DNA from: Sphingomonas sp. OK281 | GTDB lineage: Bacteria; Pseudomonadota; Alphaproteobacteria; Sphingomonadales; Sphingomonadaceae | Direction of reading: 5' to 3' | Assembly: GCF_900115295.1 (NCBI RefSeq) | Contig: NZ_FOVZ01000002.1 | Location: forward strand, 372,001-436,000 | DNA: 64,000 nt | Part shown: in pieces, positions 27,611 through 36,300 of the stretch | Position numbering within the stretch: the first letter of the stretch is position 1 | Layout: each line of letters starts with the position of its first letter | Made by a program: the position numbers and the translations under genes | The notes under the pieces: generated by a model | Seen by the model: only the letters and a program-made list of their open reading frames with translations | What the model was told of the DNA's origin: nothing | The model's database searches: none

Positions 27611-29721
27611 TGACGCTGAATGCCGCGACCGTCGCCAGTTGGAAGGGGCGCGACAAGTGGGATGACGCTCCGCAGATCGAGCGCGCCGAGGATTGCACGG
27701 TCTCGCGCTACTGCATGCTCGTCGCCAAAGAGACGAAGTCGGGTAGCGATTACAAGGAAATCGACCTGCTCGGCCGCCAGATCGAGCGCATGGCACGTGT
27801 GCGCCGTTACCTGGCGCCAGGCGGCAACGAGGTCGACCTAAATCCGAAGGTCGCCGCGCGTAATGCCGGCCCTAAAAAGGCTGCACGCAAAAATCACTTA
27901 GACGAAGAGCAAATCGCAAAGCTCATTGACGCGTTTGAGACCGATCTCTTCGACTATCAGCTAGCGTGGCGTGGGCCGAAAGATGATCTCATGGGATCGT
28001 CCGCGCTTACTACGCGGTTCATCCTCAAGAGCCGCCAGATCGGTGCGACTTACTATTTCGCGCGCGAAGCGTTCATCCGGTTGCTAGAGACAGGCAACAA
28101 CCAGCTTTTCATATCGGCAAGTCGCGCACAGGCGAACAACTTCCGCGCGTACATTATCGATTTCGTCTTAAAGGTCGTTGGCGTCCAGTTGCAGGGCGAT
28201 CCGATTACGCTCGATCTCGATGGCGTTGAAGGACCACTAGGCGAGCAACCTAAGCTCTATTTCCTCGGTACGAACTATAAGACCGCGCAGTCCTACCACG
28301 GTGACGTTTATATTGACGAAGTGTTCTGGGTTCACGGCTTCGAGCAAATTGACGACGTCGCCAGCGCTATGGCGAGCCAGAAACGCTACCGGATTACCTA
28401 TTTTTCGACACCGTCGACGATCGCGCACCAGGCGTACAAGAAATGGTCCGGCGATGCGTACAACGAGGATCGGCCAAAGGCGGATCGCGCCAACTTCCGA
28501 TTCACCGACGAGCAATTGCGCGCCGGCGTCGAGGGCGCGGACGGGATCTGGCGGCAGCGCGTCAGCATTCTCGATGCGCAGGCCGGCGGGTGCAACCTGT
28601 TCGACCTGGACAAGTTGCGCCGGCGTTATGCGCCCGACGTCTTCGACAACCTCTACATGTGTAATTTCGTCGACGACACGGCGTCGATGTTCCCGTTCAA
28701 TCTCATGCGATCGTGCGGCGTCGATAGTTGGGACGCTTGGGCAAAAGACTTCGATCCCTTTGCTATCCGGCCGTTCCGTGATGGCGAGGTGTGGATTGGC
28801 TACGATCCGGCCGAAAGCGCGGCCGGTGACGATGCTGCGATGGTGATCGTCGCCGCGCCTAACGGGGCGAAGGGCAAGTTCCGGGTCCTAGAAAAGCACC
28901 GGCTGAAGGGCAAAGGTTTTGCCGAGCAGGCGCAAATGATCCTCGACCAGCTCGAGCGGTACAATGTCGGCTATATCGGCATCGATACCACTGGCGTTGG
29001 CGCCTCGGTGTGGCAGCTCGTGGTGAAGAAATTCCCGACCGCACGCCGGATCGATTATTCGGTGCCGGTCAAGACGCAGATGGTCCTGAAGGCCAAGAGC
29101 GTGATGCAGGCCAAGCGTCTCGAGTTCGACCAGGGCGCGCGCGATATCATGGCGAGTTTCATGGCGATCCGCGCCGAGCTGACGAAGAGCCAGCGCCAGG
29201 TAACCTATGTCGCGAGCCGCGCCGGCGATACCGGCCACGCGGATCTCGCCTGGGCCATCATGCACGCGCTCTACAACGAGCCGCTCGATCCAACCGACAC
29301 CACCAGCACCAAAACCAGAGTGAGAGCCCTCCATGACAAGTCCGATGATCCCAGCGCCGGCGCCAGTGAGCGACGCCGCGGCCGGCGCCGGCGCGATCGT
29401 GACGAGTTCGGCACCGGCCGGAACGTCAACGGGTCGCACCAGGGCATTTCGCTTCGGCGAGCCAGAGGCGGTTCTCGATCGCCGGGACATGATCAGCTAC
29501 GCCGAGTGCGGGCTAAATGGGCGGTGGTACGAGCCGCCAATCCCGCCCAAGGGCCTCGCCCGCGCCTATCGCGCGACGGCGCACCATTCGAGCGCGCTGC
29601 AGTACAAGCGCGATCAGCTCGTCCGCCACTTCAAGCCGTCTCGACTACTGGACCGGCGGAACTTCGCGGATTTTGCCCTCAACTACCTTACGATGGGCAA
29701 TGGCTATCTCGAGCGGCGTGA
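27559..29721 (+). CDS. P: P2-like terminase ATPase subunit (gpP), damaged at both ends
   Basis: Homology to P2 gpP starts around 27610 (LTLNAATVASWKGRDKWDDA) and runs to about 29300. It includes the ATPase region (FILKSRQIGATYYFAREAF), Walker B VYIDEVFW, and the nuclease-type GYDPAESAAGDDAAM. The first ~17 codons of this open frame are antisense to gene I, so the true N-terminus and part of its HTH are lost. Past about 29310 the frame does not stop but reads 390 bp through the portal gene out of frame, producing an Arg-rich tail; a frameshift or lost stop is likely. DNA packaging function is improbable. Confidence 0.8.
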   Translation: MGLQVETPGGRGVGDHGLTLNAATVASWKGRDKWDDAPQIERAEDCTVSRYCMLVAKETKSGSDYKEIDLLGRQIERMARVRRYLAPGGNEVDLNPKVAARNAGPKKAARKNHLDEEQIAKLIDAFETDLFDYQLAWRGPKDDLMGSSALTTRFILKSRQIGATYYFAREAFIRLLETGNNQLFISASRAQANNFRAYIIDFVLKVVGVQLQGDPITLDLDGVEGPLGEQPKLYFLGTNYKTAQSYHGDVYIDEVFWVHGFEQIDDVASAMASQKRYRITYFSTPSTIAHQAYKKWSGDAYNEDRPKADRANFRFTDEQLRAGVEGADGIWRQRVSILDAQAGGCNLFDLDKLRRRYAPDVFDNLYMCNFVDDTASMFPFNLMRSCGVDSWDAWAKDFDPFAIRPFRDGEVWIGYDPAESAAGDDAAMVIVAAPNGAKGKFRVLEKHRLKGKGFAEQAQMILDQLERYNVGYIGIDTTGVGASVWQLVVKKFPTARRIDYSVPVKTQMVLKAKSVMQAKRLEFDQGARDIMASFMAIRAELTKSQRQVTYVASRAGDTGHADLAWAIMHALYNEPLDPTDTTSTKTRVRALHDKSDDPSAGASERRRGRRRRDRDEFGTGRNVNGSHQGISLRRARGGSRSPGHDQLRRVRAKWAVVRAANPAQGPRPRLSRDGAPFERAAVQARSARPPLQAVSTTGPAELRGFCPQLPYDGQWLSRAA

Positions 29722-30415
29722 CAGCATCAGCGGTCGGCCGTTGAAGCTCGTTCATTCGCCGGCGATCCATACGCGGCGCGGAAAGGACGAAGGCGAGTTC
29801 TATTGGGTGCCCGGTTACCGAAACGAAGTGCCGTTCGCTCCTGGTAGTGTGTTCCAGCTTTATGAGACCGATCTAGAGCAAGAGATTTATGGCGTGCCCG
29901 AGTACCTGGCTGCGCTGCAGTCCGCTTTCCTCAATGAGCAGTCGACGTTGTTTCGTCGTCGCTACTTCCAGAACGGCGCGCATGCTGGCTTCGTGTTCTA
30001 TTTGAACGAGGCAACGATGTCGGACGAGGATGCGGACGATATCGAGGAAGCGCTCGAGGGAGCCAAGGGTGTCGGCAATTTCAAAAATCTGTTCATTCAT
30101 GCGCCTGGCGGAAAGAAGGACGGCGTCCAGATCATCCCGATCGGCGAGGCCGCGGCGAAGGATGAGTTCCTCGGCATCAAGCAGGCGACAACCGAGGACG
30201 TCCTCGCATCGCACCGCGTGCCGCCTATCCTGCTCGGCTTCGTGCCGCACAACGCTGGTGGCCTCGGTAGCATCATTGACGCCGCAAACGCGTTCCATAT
30301 CAACGTCGCCACGCCGATTATGATGCGGATGATGGAGATCAACGACTGGCTTGGCGAGGAAGCGATCGCGTTCGAGGCGTTTCAACCGATGGCAAAGACA
30401 GGAGCGCCGTTATAA
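29333..30415 (+). CDS. Q: P2-like portal protein (gpQ/PBSX type)
   Basis: A 360-residue portal with family landmarks: PPIPPKGLARAYRATAHHSSAL, NYLTMGNGYLERRDS, EIYGVPEYLAALQSAFLNE, FRRRYFQNGAHAGFVFYL and HRVPPILLGFVPHNAGG. Length is normal (~340-370), so this gene may be intact. It overlaps the run-through end of the terminase frame. In P2, P and Q are transcribed away from the capsid genes, as here, but the capsid, scaffold and head-completion genes that should follow on the other side are absent. Confidence 0.85.
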   Translation: MTSPMIPAPAPVSDAAAGAGAIVTSSAPAGTSTGRTRAFRFGEPEAVLDRRDMISYAECGLNGRWYEPPIPPKGLARAYRATAHHSSALQYKRDQLVRHFKPSRLLDRRNFADFALNYLTMGNGYLERRDSISGRPLKLVHSPAIHTRRGKDEGEFYWVPGYRNEVPFAPGSVFQLYETDLEQEIYGVPEYLAALQSAFLNEQSTLFRRRYFQNGAHAGFVFYLNEATMSDEDADDIEEALEGAKGVGNFKNLFIHAPGGKKDGVQIIPIGEAAAKDEFLGIKQATTEDVLASHRVPPILLGFVPHNAGGLGSIIDAANAFHINVATPIMMRMMEINDWLGEEAIAFEAFQPMAKTGAPL

Positions 30416-30859
30416 TCGCGCGTCGACACAACTAAACGTTAGTACCTATCGCCAACCATTATTGTTGACGTTGAATGACCGGAATCTGCGCGATCCGTAG
30501 AACGATTAAATATGAGTGATGCATAAAAGTCACGATATCAACATTAAAGATGTAATGCCGCGCTTTGCGTTTGCAGCGTAAAAAGTAGTAGGCTAGAGGG
30601 GTGGCTATACCCCAATGTGGTAATTTTGGCACAGTCGACGATTTTCCGTTTTCTGTCGGTGCCCCTCTATCGACTTTTCACCGATTCTTAACGATACATG
30701 CGCTCGACATGAATTGAGCCGGGGTTTGGCGACCCCGGCTCTGTTCATCCGCTACACGGGGCAATCGTCAGCGGAACGGCTATTCCAAGCGCGAGCAGAT
30801 TACTCTGTTCGCGTGGCGGGTCAAGGCGATTGCAAAATGTCCATTAGAAGGACCGCGCG
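30416..30859. other. Noncoding gap after the prophage remnant, with a hairpin
   Basis: No convincing gene is seen in these 444 bp, which are AT-richer than the surroundings. A strong hairpin (GAGCCGGGG, 8-base loop, CCCCGGCTC) lies at 30716-30741, without a T-run. The 3' part presumably holds the promoter of the Cas2-like gene. Confidence 0.5.
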
Positions 30860-31165
30860 ATGTCAACGTACGCCGTCAGTTTTAAACTGGCATCAGACTC
30901 CACGTACCATGCTCGTTATGAAAGCCTTATGGGGCAGATCCGTGCATGTAACACAGTGTGGACCGAAACCACGTCCTTCGCCCTCGTTTCAACGAACGAG
31001 AGCATTTCCGAGTTGGAGAACCGTCTTTATTTTAGGACGCTTCTCTTGACGTCGACCGACCTGCTGGTCGTGATCGATGTGTCGGGCGCTGCTGCCACGA
31101 TTCGCGGGACAAACAGCTACCCTCACACGCTGCGTGCGCTGTTGCCGCGGATTACGGAAATGTAA
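30860..31165 (+). CDS. Small Cas2/SinR-like protein
   Basis: A 101-residue protein: MSTYAVSFKLASDSTYHARYESLMGQI...SFALVSTNESISELENRLYFRT...STDLLVVIDVSGAAATI. The beta1 strand with YAVSFKL, the helix with YESL, and the late hydrophobic strand DLLVVIDVSG are arranged as in the ferredoxin-like fold of Cas2, VapD and SinR-like proteins. No cas1, other cas genes or CRISPR array is nearby, so an adaptation role is unlikely; a nuclease or toxin-like role is possible. Annotation is by fold pattern only. Confidence 0.55.
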   Translation: MSTYAVSFKLASDSTYHARYESLMGQIRACNTVWTETTSFALVSTNESISELENRLYFRTLLLTSTDLLVVIDVSGAAATIRGTNSYPHTLRALLPRITEM

Positions 31166-31172
31166 TGTTCGA

Positions 31173-31205
31173 GCCGGAGCGGCAGGTTTCACTTGTCGCT
31201 CCGGC
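31173..31205. terminator. Shared terminator hairpin between convergent genes
   Basis: GCCGGAGCG at 31173-31181 pairs with CGCTCCGGC at 31197-31205. It lies between the Cas2-like gene (ending 31165) and the XRE-ImmA gene (ending 31215), so it can serve both. Confidence 0.6.
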
Positions 31206-31214
31206 GATCATTTC

Positions 31215-32285
31215 TCAAACGGCGTGAAGTAACGGTTTGTCGTTCCTGTCAGGATGGCTGCCAACGGCAGCAAGATTCCAAATCAGTCCCTCCAGTTCGT
31301 CGAGGGGCATATTCAGATCTCGCGCTATTTCCGCTTTCGTTGTCCGTTCGCTCCATAGGTGCGAGAGCATTTTTCGCCAAACGATTGATGTCTCACGTTC
31401 GATTCCACCGGGTTCCGCAGTGCGATAGCCTCGGCGGCCAAGTTCAATACAAATCGATTTGTACTGATAATCCGAGAGCAATCGCAAAGCTTTCATGCGA
31501 TATGCCATGGCCATCGCTGAAACCCGCCAACGTTGTTTTGCTCTAAGCACAAGATCGACCGTGATCGGTCTCGGTATCCTGGCTATCACATCACGTTCCG
31601 GCATAAGGAAGGCTGACGCGAATGCGTCGGCTTCCCGTTCCGAGGACCGAATGCCTTTCGGATCGCCATGCTTGTGCATGACCAGGTGCCCAAGCTCGTG
31701 GGCGGTATCAAATATGCTGCTTTCCGCCGTCTTAAAGTTGTTCAAGAAGATGTAAGGCTTGTTGTCTCGCCAAAATGAGAAGGCGTTCACGGCTGCGGTA
31801 TTTTCCGAAAGAGAGAAAACCCTTACACCATGTGTCTCTAGTAGACCCAGCATATCGCCAATCGGACGTTCCCCAATACCCCAGAATTGCCGTAGGTTCA
31901 GCGCTGCCACTTCCGGATTTGTTTCGTAGCTTAGGTCCAGCATTTTAATCTGCGGAAGGGCGAACCGTTCCTCTACCCAAGCGCTTAACTGCAACCCCAG
32001 CGATCCAGCGGCGATTGCAGCTTCCCGTTCCCGGACGCTGAGCTTCGAGAAGCTCCGAAAACTTACGGCATCGACGTCAAGGTCCATAGGGTCAGACGAT
32101 GTGAAGAAGCTATGAGGGTAAGCTAAAGCTCGCGCTAAGCGGGCAATCGTCATGTCGTCCGGTGAGTGCGCTCCCTTCTCAAGGCGCAAGACGGTGTCAA
32201 TGGCGAGCCCGGCTAATTCGGCAAGCGCCTTCGCGGTCAGCCGGCGCCGCTTGCGGGCCAGACTGAGCCGTTTCGGATTAAACAT
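31215..32285 (-). CDS. XRE-type HTH + ImmA/IrrE (M78) metallopeptidase
   Basis: A 356-residue protein. Residues 1-60 form an XRE HTH (LSLARKRRRLTAKALAELAGLAIDTVLRLEKG). Residues about 130-240 carry the zinc protease motif HELGHLVMHKHGDP followed by SEREADAFASAFLMP, the ImmA/IrrE signature. In ICEBs1 ImmA cleaves the immunity repressor; in Deinococcus IrrE controls the DNA-damage response. Here repressor and protease are in one chain. It lies 11 bp downstream of an unrecognised 212-residue gene, probably one operon, an arrangement seen in predicted XRE-COG2856 toxin-antitoxin-like pairs. Confidence 0.85.
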   Translation of the reverse strand: MFNPKRLSLARKRRRLTAKALAELAGLAIDTVLRLEKGAHSPDDMTIARLARALAYPHSFFTSSDPMDLDVDAVSFRSFSKLSVREREAAIAAGSLGLQLSAWVEERFALPQIKMLDLSYETNPEVAALNLRQFWGIGERPIGDMLGLLETHGVRVFSLSENTAAVNAFSFWRDNKPYIFLNNFKTAESSIFDTAHELGHLVMHKHGDPKGIRSSEREADAFASAFLMPERDVIARIPRPITVDLVLRAKQRWRVSAMAMAYRMKALRLLSDYQYKSICIELGRRGYRTAEPGGIERETSIVWRKMLSHLWSERTTKAEIARDLNMPLDELEGLIWNLAAVGSHPDRNDKPLLHAV

Positions 32286-32296
32286 ATGAAAACTCG

Positions 32297-32935
32297 TTAC
32301 TTGCGGGCTACCTGCGGATCGAAACCGCCGATGGCATCATCGGAGTCGAGCGGCAAGGCCGTAACCAGTTCATCATTCGGGCCGCCCTGAGAAAGGTAAA
32401 TACGCTCAAGGCAGGCAACGAAGGTGCCATCGGCAATGATCGGACGCGACAACTCCACGGCACCTGTTTCATCGACCATCAGATAGTAGGTCGCTATCGA
32501 GCTGGCGGCCTGCTGGGTGTACACTGGTAAGCTTCCAAACAAGTTTCCCTGGCATACGCGCTCGGCGCCCGATCCCTTATCGGAGCGCGGCTTAGGGTGG
32601 GCGATATCATTGCAGCTCACATCAACGTTGCAGAAAACCACGCGGGTCTGGCGTTGCGAGTTATAAATGCCCTCGACTCCCTCCGAACGGTCAACCCGCC
32701 AGATCTCGTCGACGAACTGCTCCCGTAGCGCCCAAGTGCCGTATTGGTAGGCAAACGTGCCCGGGGCATTGGCGCAATGGAAAGGGGTGGCGTTGGCTCG
32801 CTCACCTAGCGCAACGGACCTAACGTGAAGGAGGCGATTCAAATCGAGGTTCAGCTCGTCGAGGCGCGGGACAACCTCCCAAGATTCGCGCAGGATAATC
32901 GTTTCAACGAAAGAACCGATTGGTCGCACCTTCAT
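32297..32935 (-). CDS. Unrecognised 212-residue partner of the XRE-ImmA gene
   Basis: I do not recognise this family. ATG 32935 (MKVRPIGSFVETIILRESWE) is preferred; the open frame continues upstream without protein-like features. The product is soluble, with no signal peptide or TM segment, and contains several Cys (FHCANAPG, VVFCNVDVSCNDIAHPKPRS, ERVCQGNLFG). It is the first gene of a two-gene operon ending in XRE-ImmA, so it may be the effector or substrate controlled by that protein. Confidence 0.6.
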   Translation of the reverse strand: MKVRPIGSFVETIILRESWEVVPRLDELNLDLNRLLHVRSVALGERANATPFHCANAPGTFAYQYGTWALREQFVDEIWRVDRSEGVEGIYNSQRQTRVVFCNVDVSCNDIAHPKPRSDKGSGAERVCQGNLFGSLPVYTQQAASSIATYYLMVDETGAVELSRPIIADGTFVACLERIYLSQGGPNDELVTALPLDSDDAIGGFDPQVARK

Positions 32936-32955
32936 CACCTTGTCTGTTTTTCTTA

Positions 32956-32981
32956 CCGACAAGTTGGTCGGAAAAACCGAC
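32956..32981. promoter_or_regulatory. Candidate operator upstream of the XRE-ImmA operon
   Basis: CCGACAAGTTGGTCGG (32956-32971) is an inverted repeat with CCGAC/GTCGG arms, followed by a third CCGAC half-site at 32977-32981. It begins about 20 bp before the first gene of the operon, in a T-rich stretch. Binding by the operon's own XRE domain would give autoregulation; this is inference. Confidence 0.5.
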
Positions 32982-33216
32982 ACGGTCAAGCTGTATGCGT
33001 TAACTCGATCATGATTTGTTCTGATCGATCCCTGCCCCTCGTTCATCGCCGAGAGGAGGCTCGGAAAAAGCCTGGTGCAGGTATGCTTCCGTCTTGATAA
33101 AGCCGCGCAAAACCTCACCAGAACAAACGCACTTGCCCCCACGCCTCGCCCGCAGGCTTTTGGGACGGCATTTTATGCAGCTAAATCGCCGGCGAACCCT
33201 CAACATGAACGATTCT

Positions 33217-33240
33217 CCGCCATGAGTGGCTCATAGGCGG
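33217..33240. promoter_or_regulatory. Inverted repeat upstream of the HD-Hsp90 gene
   Basis: CCGCCATGAG, 3 bases, then CTCATAGGCGG forms an inverted repeat with one bulge, about 95 bp before the HD-Hsp90 start. It could be an operator or the terminator of a short leader. The 400-bp divergent region around it holds no supported gene. Confidence 0.4.
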
Positions 33241-33334
33241 GGAGAGGGCAAAATGCGTTTTCGTGCACGCTCCAACGTACCTCGACAAAAGGGCGTCCGT
33301 CCGTACGGTGCAGAAAAACTACAAAGGGAAATTT

Positions 33335-36300
33335 ATGTCAGATTGGCGATCTACCCGGCTAGCGGCAGAAATATTTTCTCGAACGAGTGCAACTAAGGAA
33401 ACTACGCTTCTTCATGTTGCGATGCCCGCCGTCGAATCCGTGCTACGTTCTGGGGCGCCAGCCTCTCTCGATTTCACACTACACGATAATGAACATAGCT
33501 TCCGCGTTGCTGAGATGAGCGCAAATCTCGTCGGAGACGCCATTGGTAGCTTATCAACTATCGAGTTGAGTCTTCTACTGATGGCATCATACTGCCACGA
33601 TATTGGTATGTCACCAAGGCGGCAAAAAATCAGCGAGCACTATAGCTGGCTAATCACCGGGGACACATCTAAACTTCCAAAGGTTGACAGAGAACAATTC
33701 CAAAGTTGGCTCGATACAAATCGTAGCGGCCTAACTGCACCGGTGGAAAAAGACCGGATTACATTGTCAGGGCTAACTATCGTAGATGACGCGGTTGCTT
33801 ACTATTCGAGGAGTAGGCATAACGATTGGAGCGAAGAATTTATTAGATCAGAGCTGTCACTTTCAGGATTAAGTCTTTATCCCGGCTGGATTGAGGATCT
33901 GGTTATTCTTTGTAGGAGTCACCATGAGGGGCTCTCGGACCTGCGAAGCTCCCGCTTCAATGCCAAAAACGTCGGGTCACCCGCAAATCCAATAAACCTA
34001 AGGTTTCTGGCAGCGGTCTTACGATTAGCTGATGTGTTGGAATTTGCCCCCGAAAGGACTCCCGAAGTTGTTCTAAAGAACCGGGGTATTGCTCCGTCAA
34101 GTCGCATATATTGGTACAAGGACCATTCGATATCGTTTGAGATCGATGCCGTAAACCACCAATTAATATTCTCAGCACAAACGCCAAACGCACTTATTCA
34201 TAAGGCAGTGCTTATGACGGCGGATTGGGTCAACGCCGAACTTGCGCTATGCGCTACCCTGAGCCAAGAGAACGCTTTCACCAGCGGAGTGGTCGCGGCT
34301 GGTCGTGCAGCGGTATACAAGTGGGAATGGCCTAGTCGTCTTGTATCCGACATACGAGAGTTGCCAGGGACGTTCATATTTATAGACGGAAGCTTTCGCC
34401 CTGATACCCAGAAGGTTTTGGCGCTGCTTTCTGGAACGGCGTTATACCAGCGCCCTATAGTAGCCGTGCGAGAACTGATACAAAATAGCCTAGACGCAAT
34501 CCGGGAACAAATTGCTTACAGTCGCTTGGAAATGGACAATCCTAGAGACGTTCATGCTCTGAATTATCTTAGTAATTTTCACCAAGTCACTGTAACGTTT
34601 ACGCAGAGCGACGGGAAGTATTTGCTAATCTGTGAAGATAACGGATCGGGAATGACCCGCTCAATCATTGAACAACACTTGCTCATTAGCGGGTCGGGTA
34701 TCCGGGGTGAATCACGACGTTTAGAACGAGCAGCTCGCGACGCGGGGTTTTTAGTCGAGCGAACCGGCCGCTTTGGCATCGGGGTATTAAGCTATTTCAT
34801 GCTTGCAAATGCTCTTACGATTACGACCCGAAGAAGTCAGGAAGCTGGCGATCACGATGCTAGCGGCTGGCAGTTTGCGATAAACGGGTTAGACGGATTT
34901 GGCGAATTGTCCAAAGATACCAGAGCCGGTAAAGGTACGGTTGTGTCACTGGAACTAAAAGATTCTGCTCTCGAACCATCCCCGGAGTCATTTTTTAAAC
35001 GGCTCCAAGTCTATGTTTCGCAGACGTTCAGGTGGCTACCCTGCAAATTAGTATTGCGCGATGATGTTGGTGTATCCGATCCTGTGGCGATGGGCCCTGA
35101 ATGGGCCCATGACGTGGCGTTCGATAAGGAAAAGATCGTGGCTAGCATTTTCCGAAACGACGAGCCGGGTAAAAAAGGCTTTGCTTCGGAAGAGGAAACA
35201 GAGATCTTTCTTGCAAAAAGTCGGCGCGTAAAATCCATGACGGATATCGCTAACTCGGCATTGCGGTGGACCCCTGTTGTAGAGATTAAGCTCGATAACG
35301 ATGAAGGGGTGTTGCGGGGATCCATTCCTTACTTCTTGATTGACGGAAGCAGCTCCGTGCTATTTTCGGATACCGAGAAGCTCAATGGAGATTTTGCATG
35401 GGGTGAAGATGCATTTCGCAGGCCTGTAATCAGCAATTTTACCTCACTTCACGGTATAACTATAGAGTTTGGCGCGGGCAAATTCAATGATTGTCATTTG
35501 GACGTTGACCTCCGGAAGGCTGCCGAGATCATGGTCGATCGATCTCGGTTGATCGAACCAATGAGCGGAAGCGTACTGAGCCAGATTCGAAAATTTCGAT
35601 CAGCTATGTGGCGTGATTTCTTGAAGGCGAATACGGCATCGCCATTTAACGAAATAAATGTTTCCGCGTCTTCGCTTTCCGCCGCGCAAAAGTCTGAGTA
35701 CTGTCGCCAAGTGCCATACTGGCTGCTGCGAAAGGAAAATGGGGCGCCAGCTTCGCTTGAGAGTTGCGATCAGTCTGTCAGTTCGGTTGGACGTTTCTCA
35801 TTTTATAACTGGACGGATTTTCACATAACAGCATCTGGAGGTGGTTTGGAGGCCGTTCCAATCGGAACAGGCTCCGACGATCGATTGATGCGACTTCATC
35901 ATTTGTACGGCGGGGGGAAGCTCATCATTCAGCCGGGTGAGAGGAACGCTATGTTTGGCTTGGCTTGGGAGTCGCCAAACGCGTTTCAGGTCATCGACGG
36001 CACCGTCGGTTCGATGTGCGCGCTTTTCCCAGATAACTGGCGTGGCGTCGCGGCGGTGAATATGCACGGACGTGTCATCTATAATTTAGACCACGAGTTG
36101 ATTAAGCGATTGGCACATGTCAAACCGAAGAGTACCCAGGCTCCTAACCGCGAGGCAATAGATCGCGCGATAATCATGGCTAGTCGCGACGAAGTATTTG
36201 CCGAAAGATTTGTCATCGAGTCGCTGTCTTGGGGGCGGCGCTATTGGAAGTGGGTTCAGGAAAACGAGCAGGCGTCAATTTCTTCAATATATGGGAAATT

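Noticed and set aside
30860..31165. CRISPR-Cas adaptation module
   Set aside because: Only a Cas2-like fold is seen; no cas1, effector genes or repeat array exist in the window.
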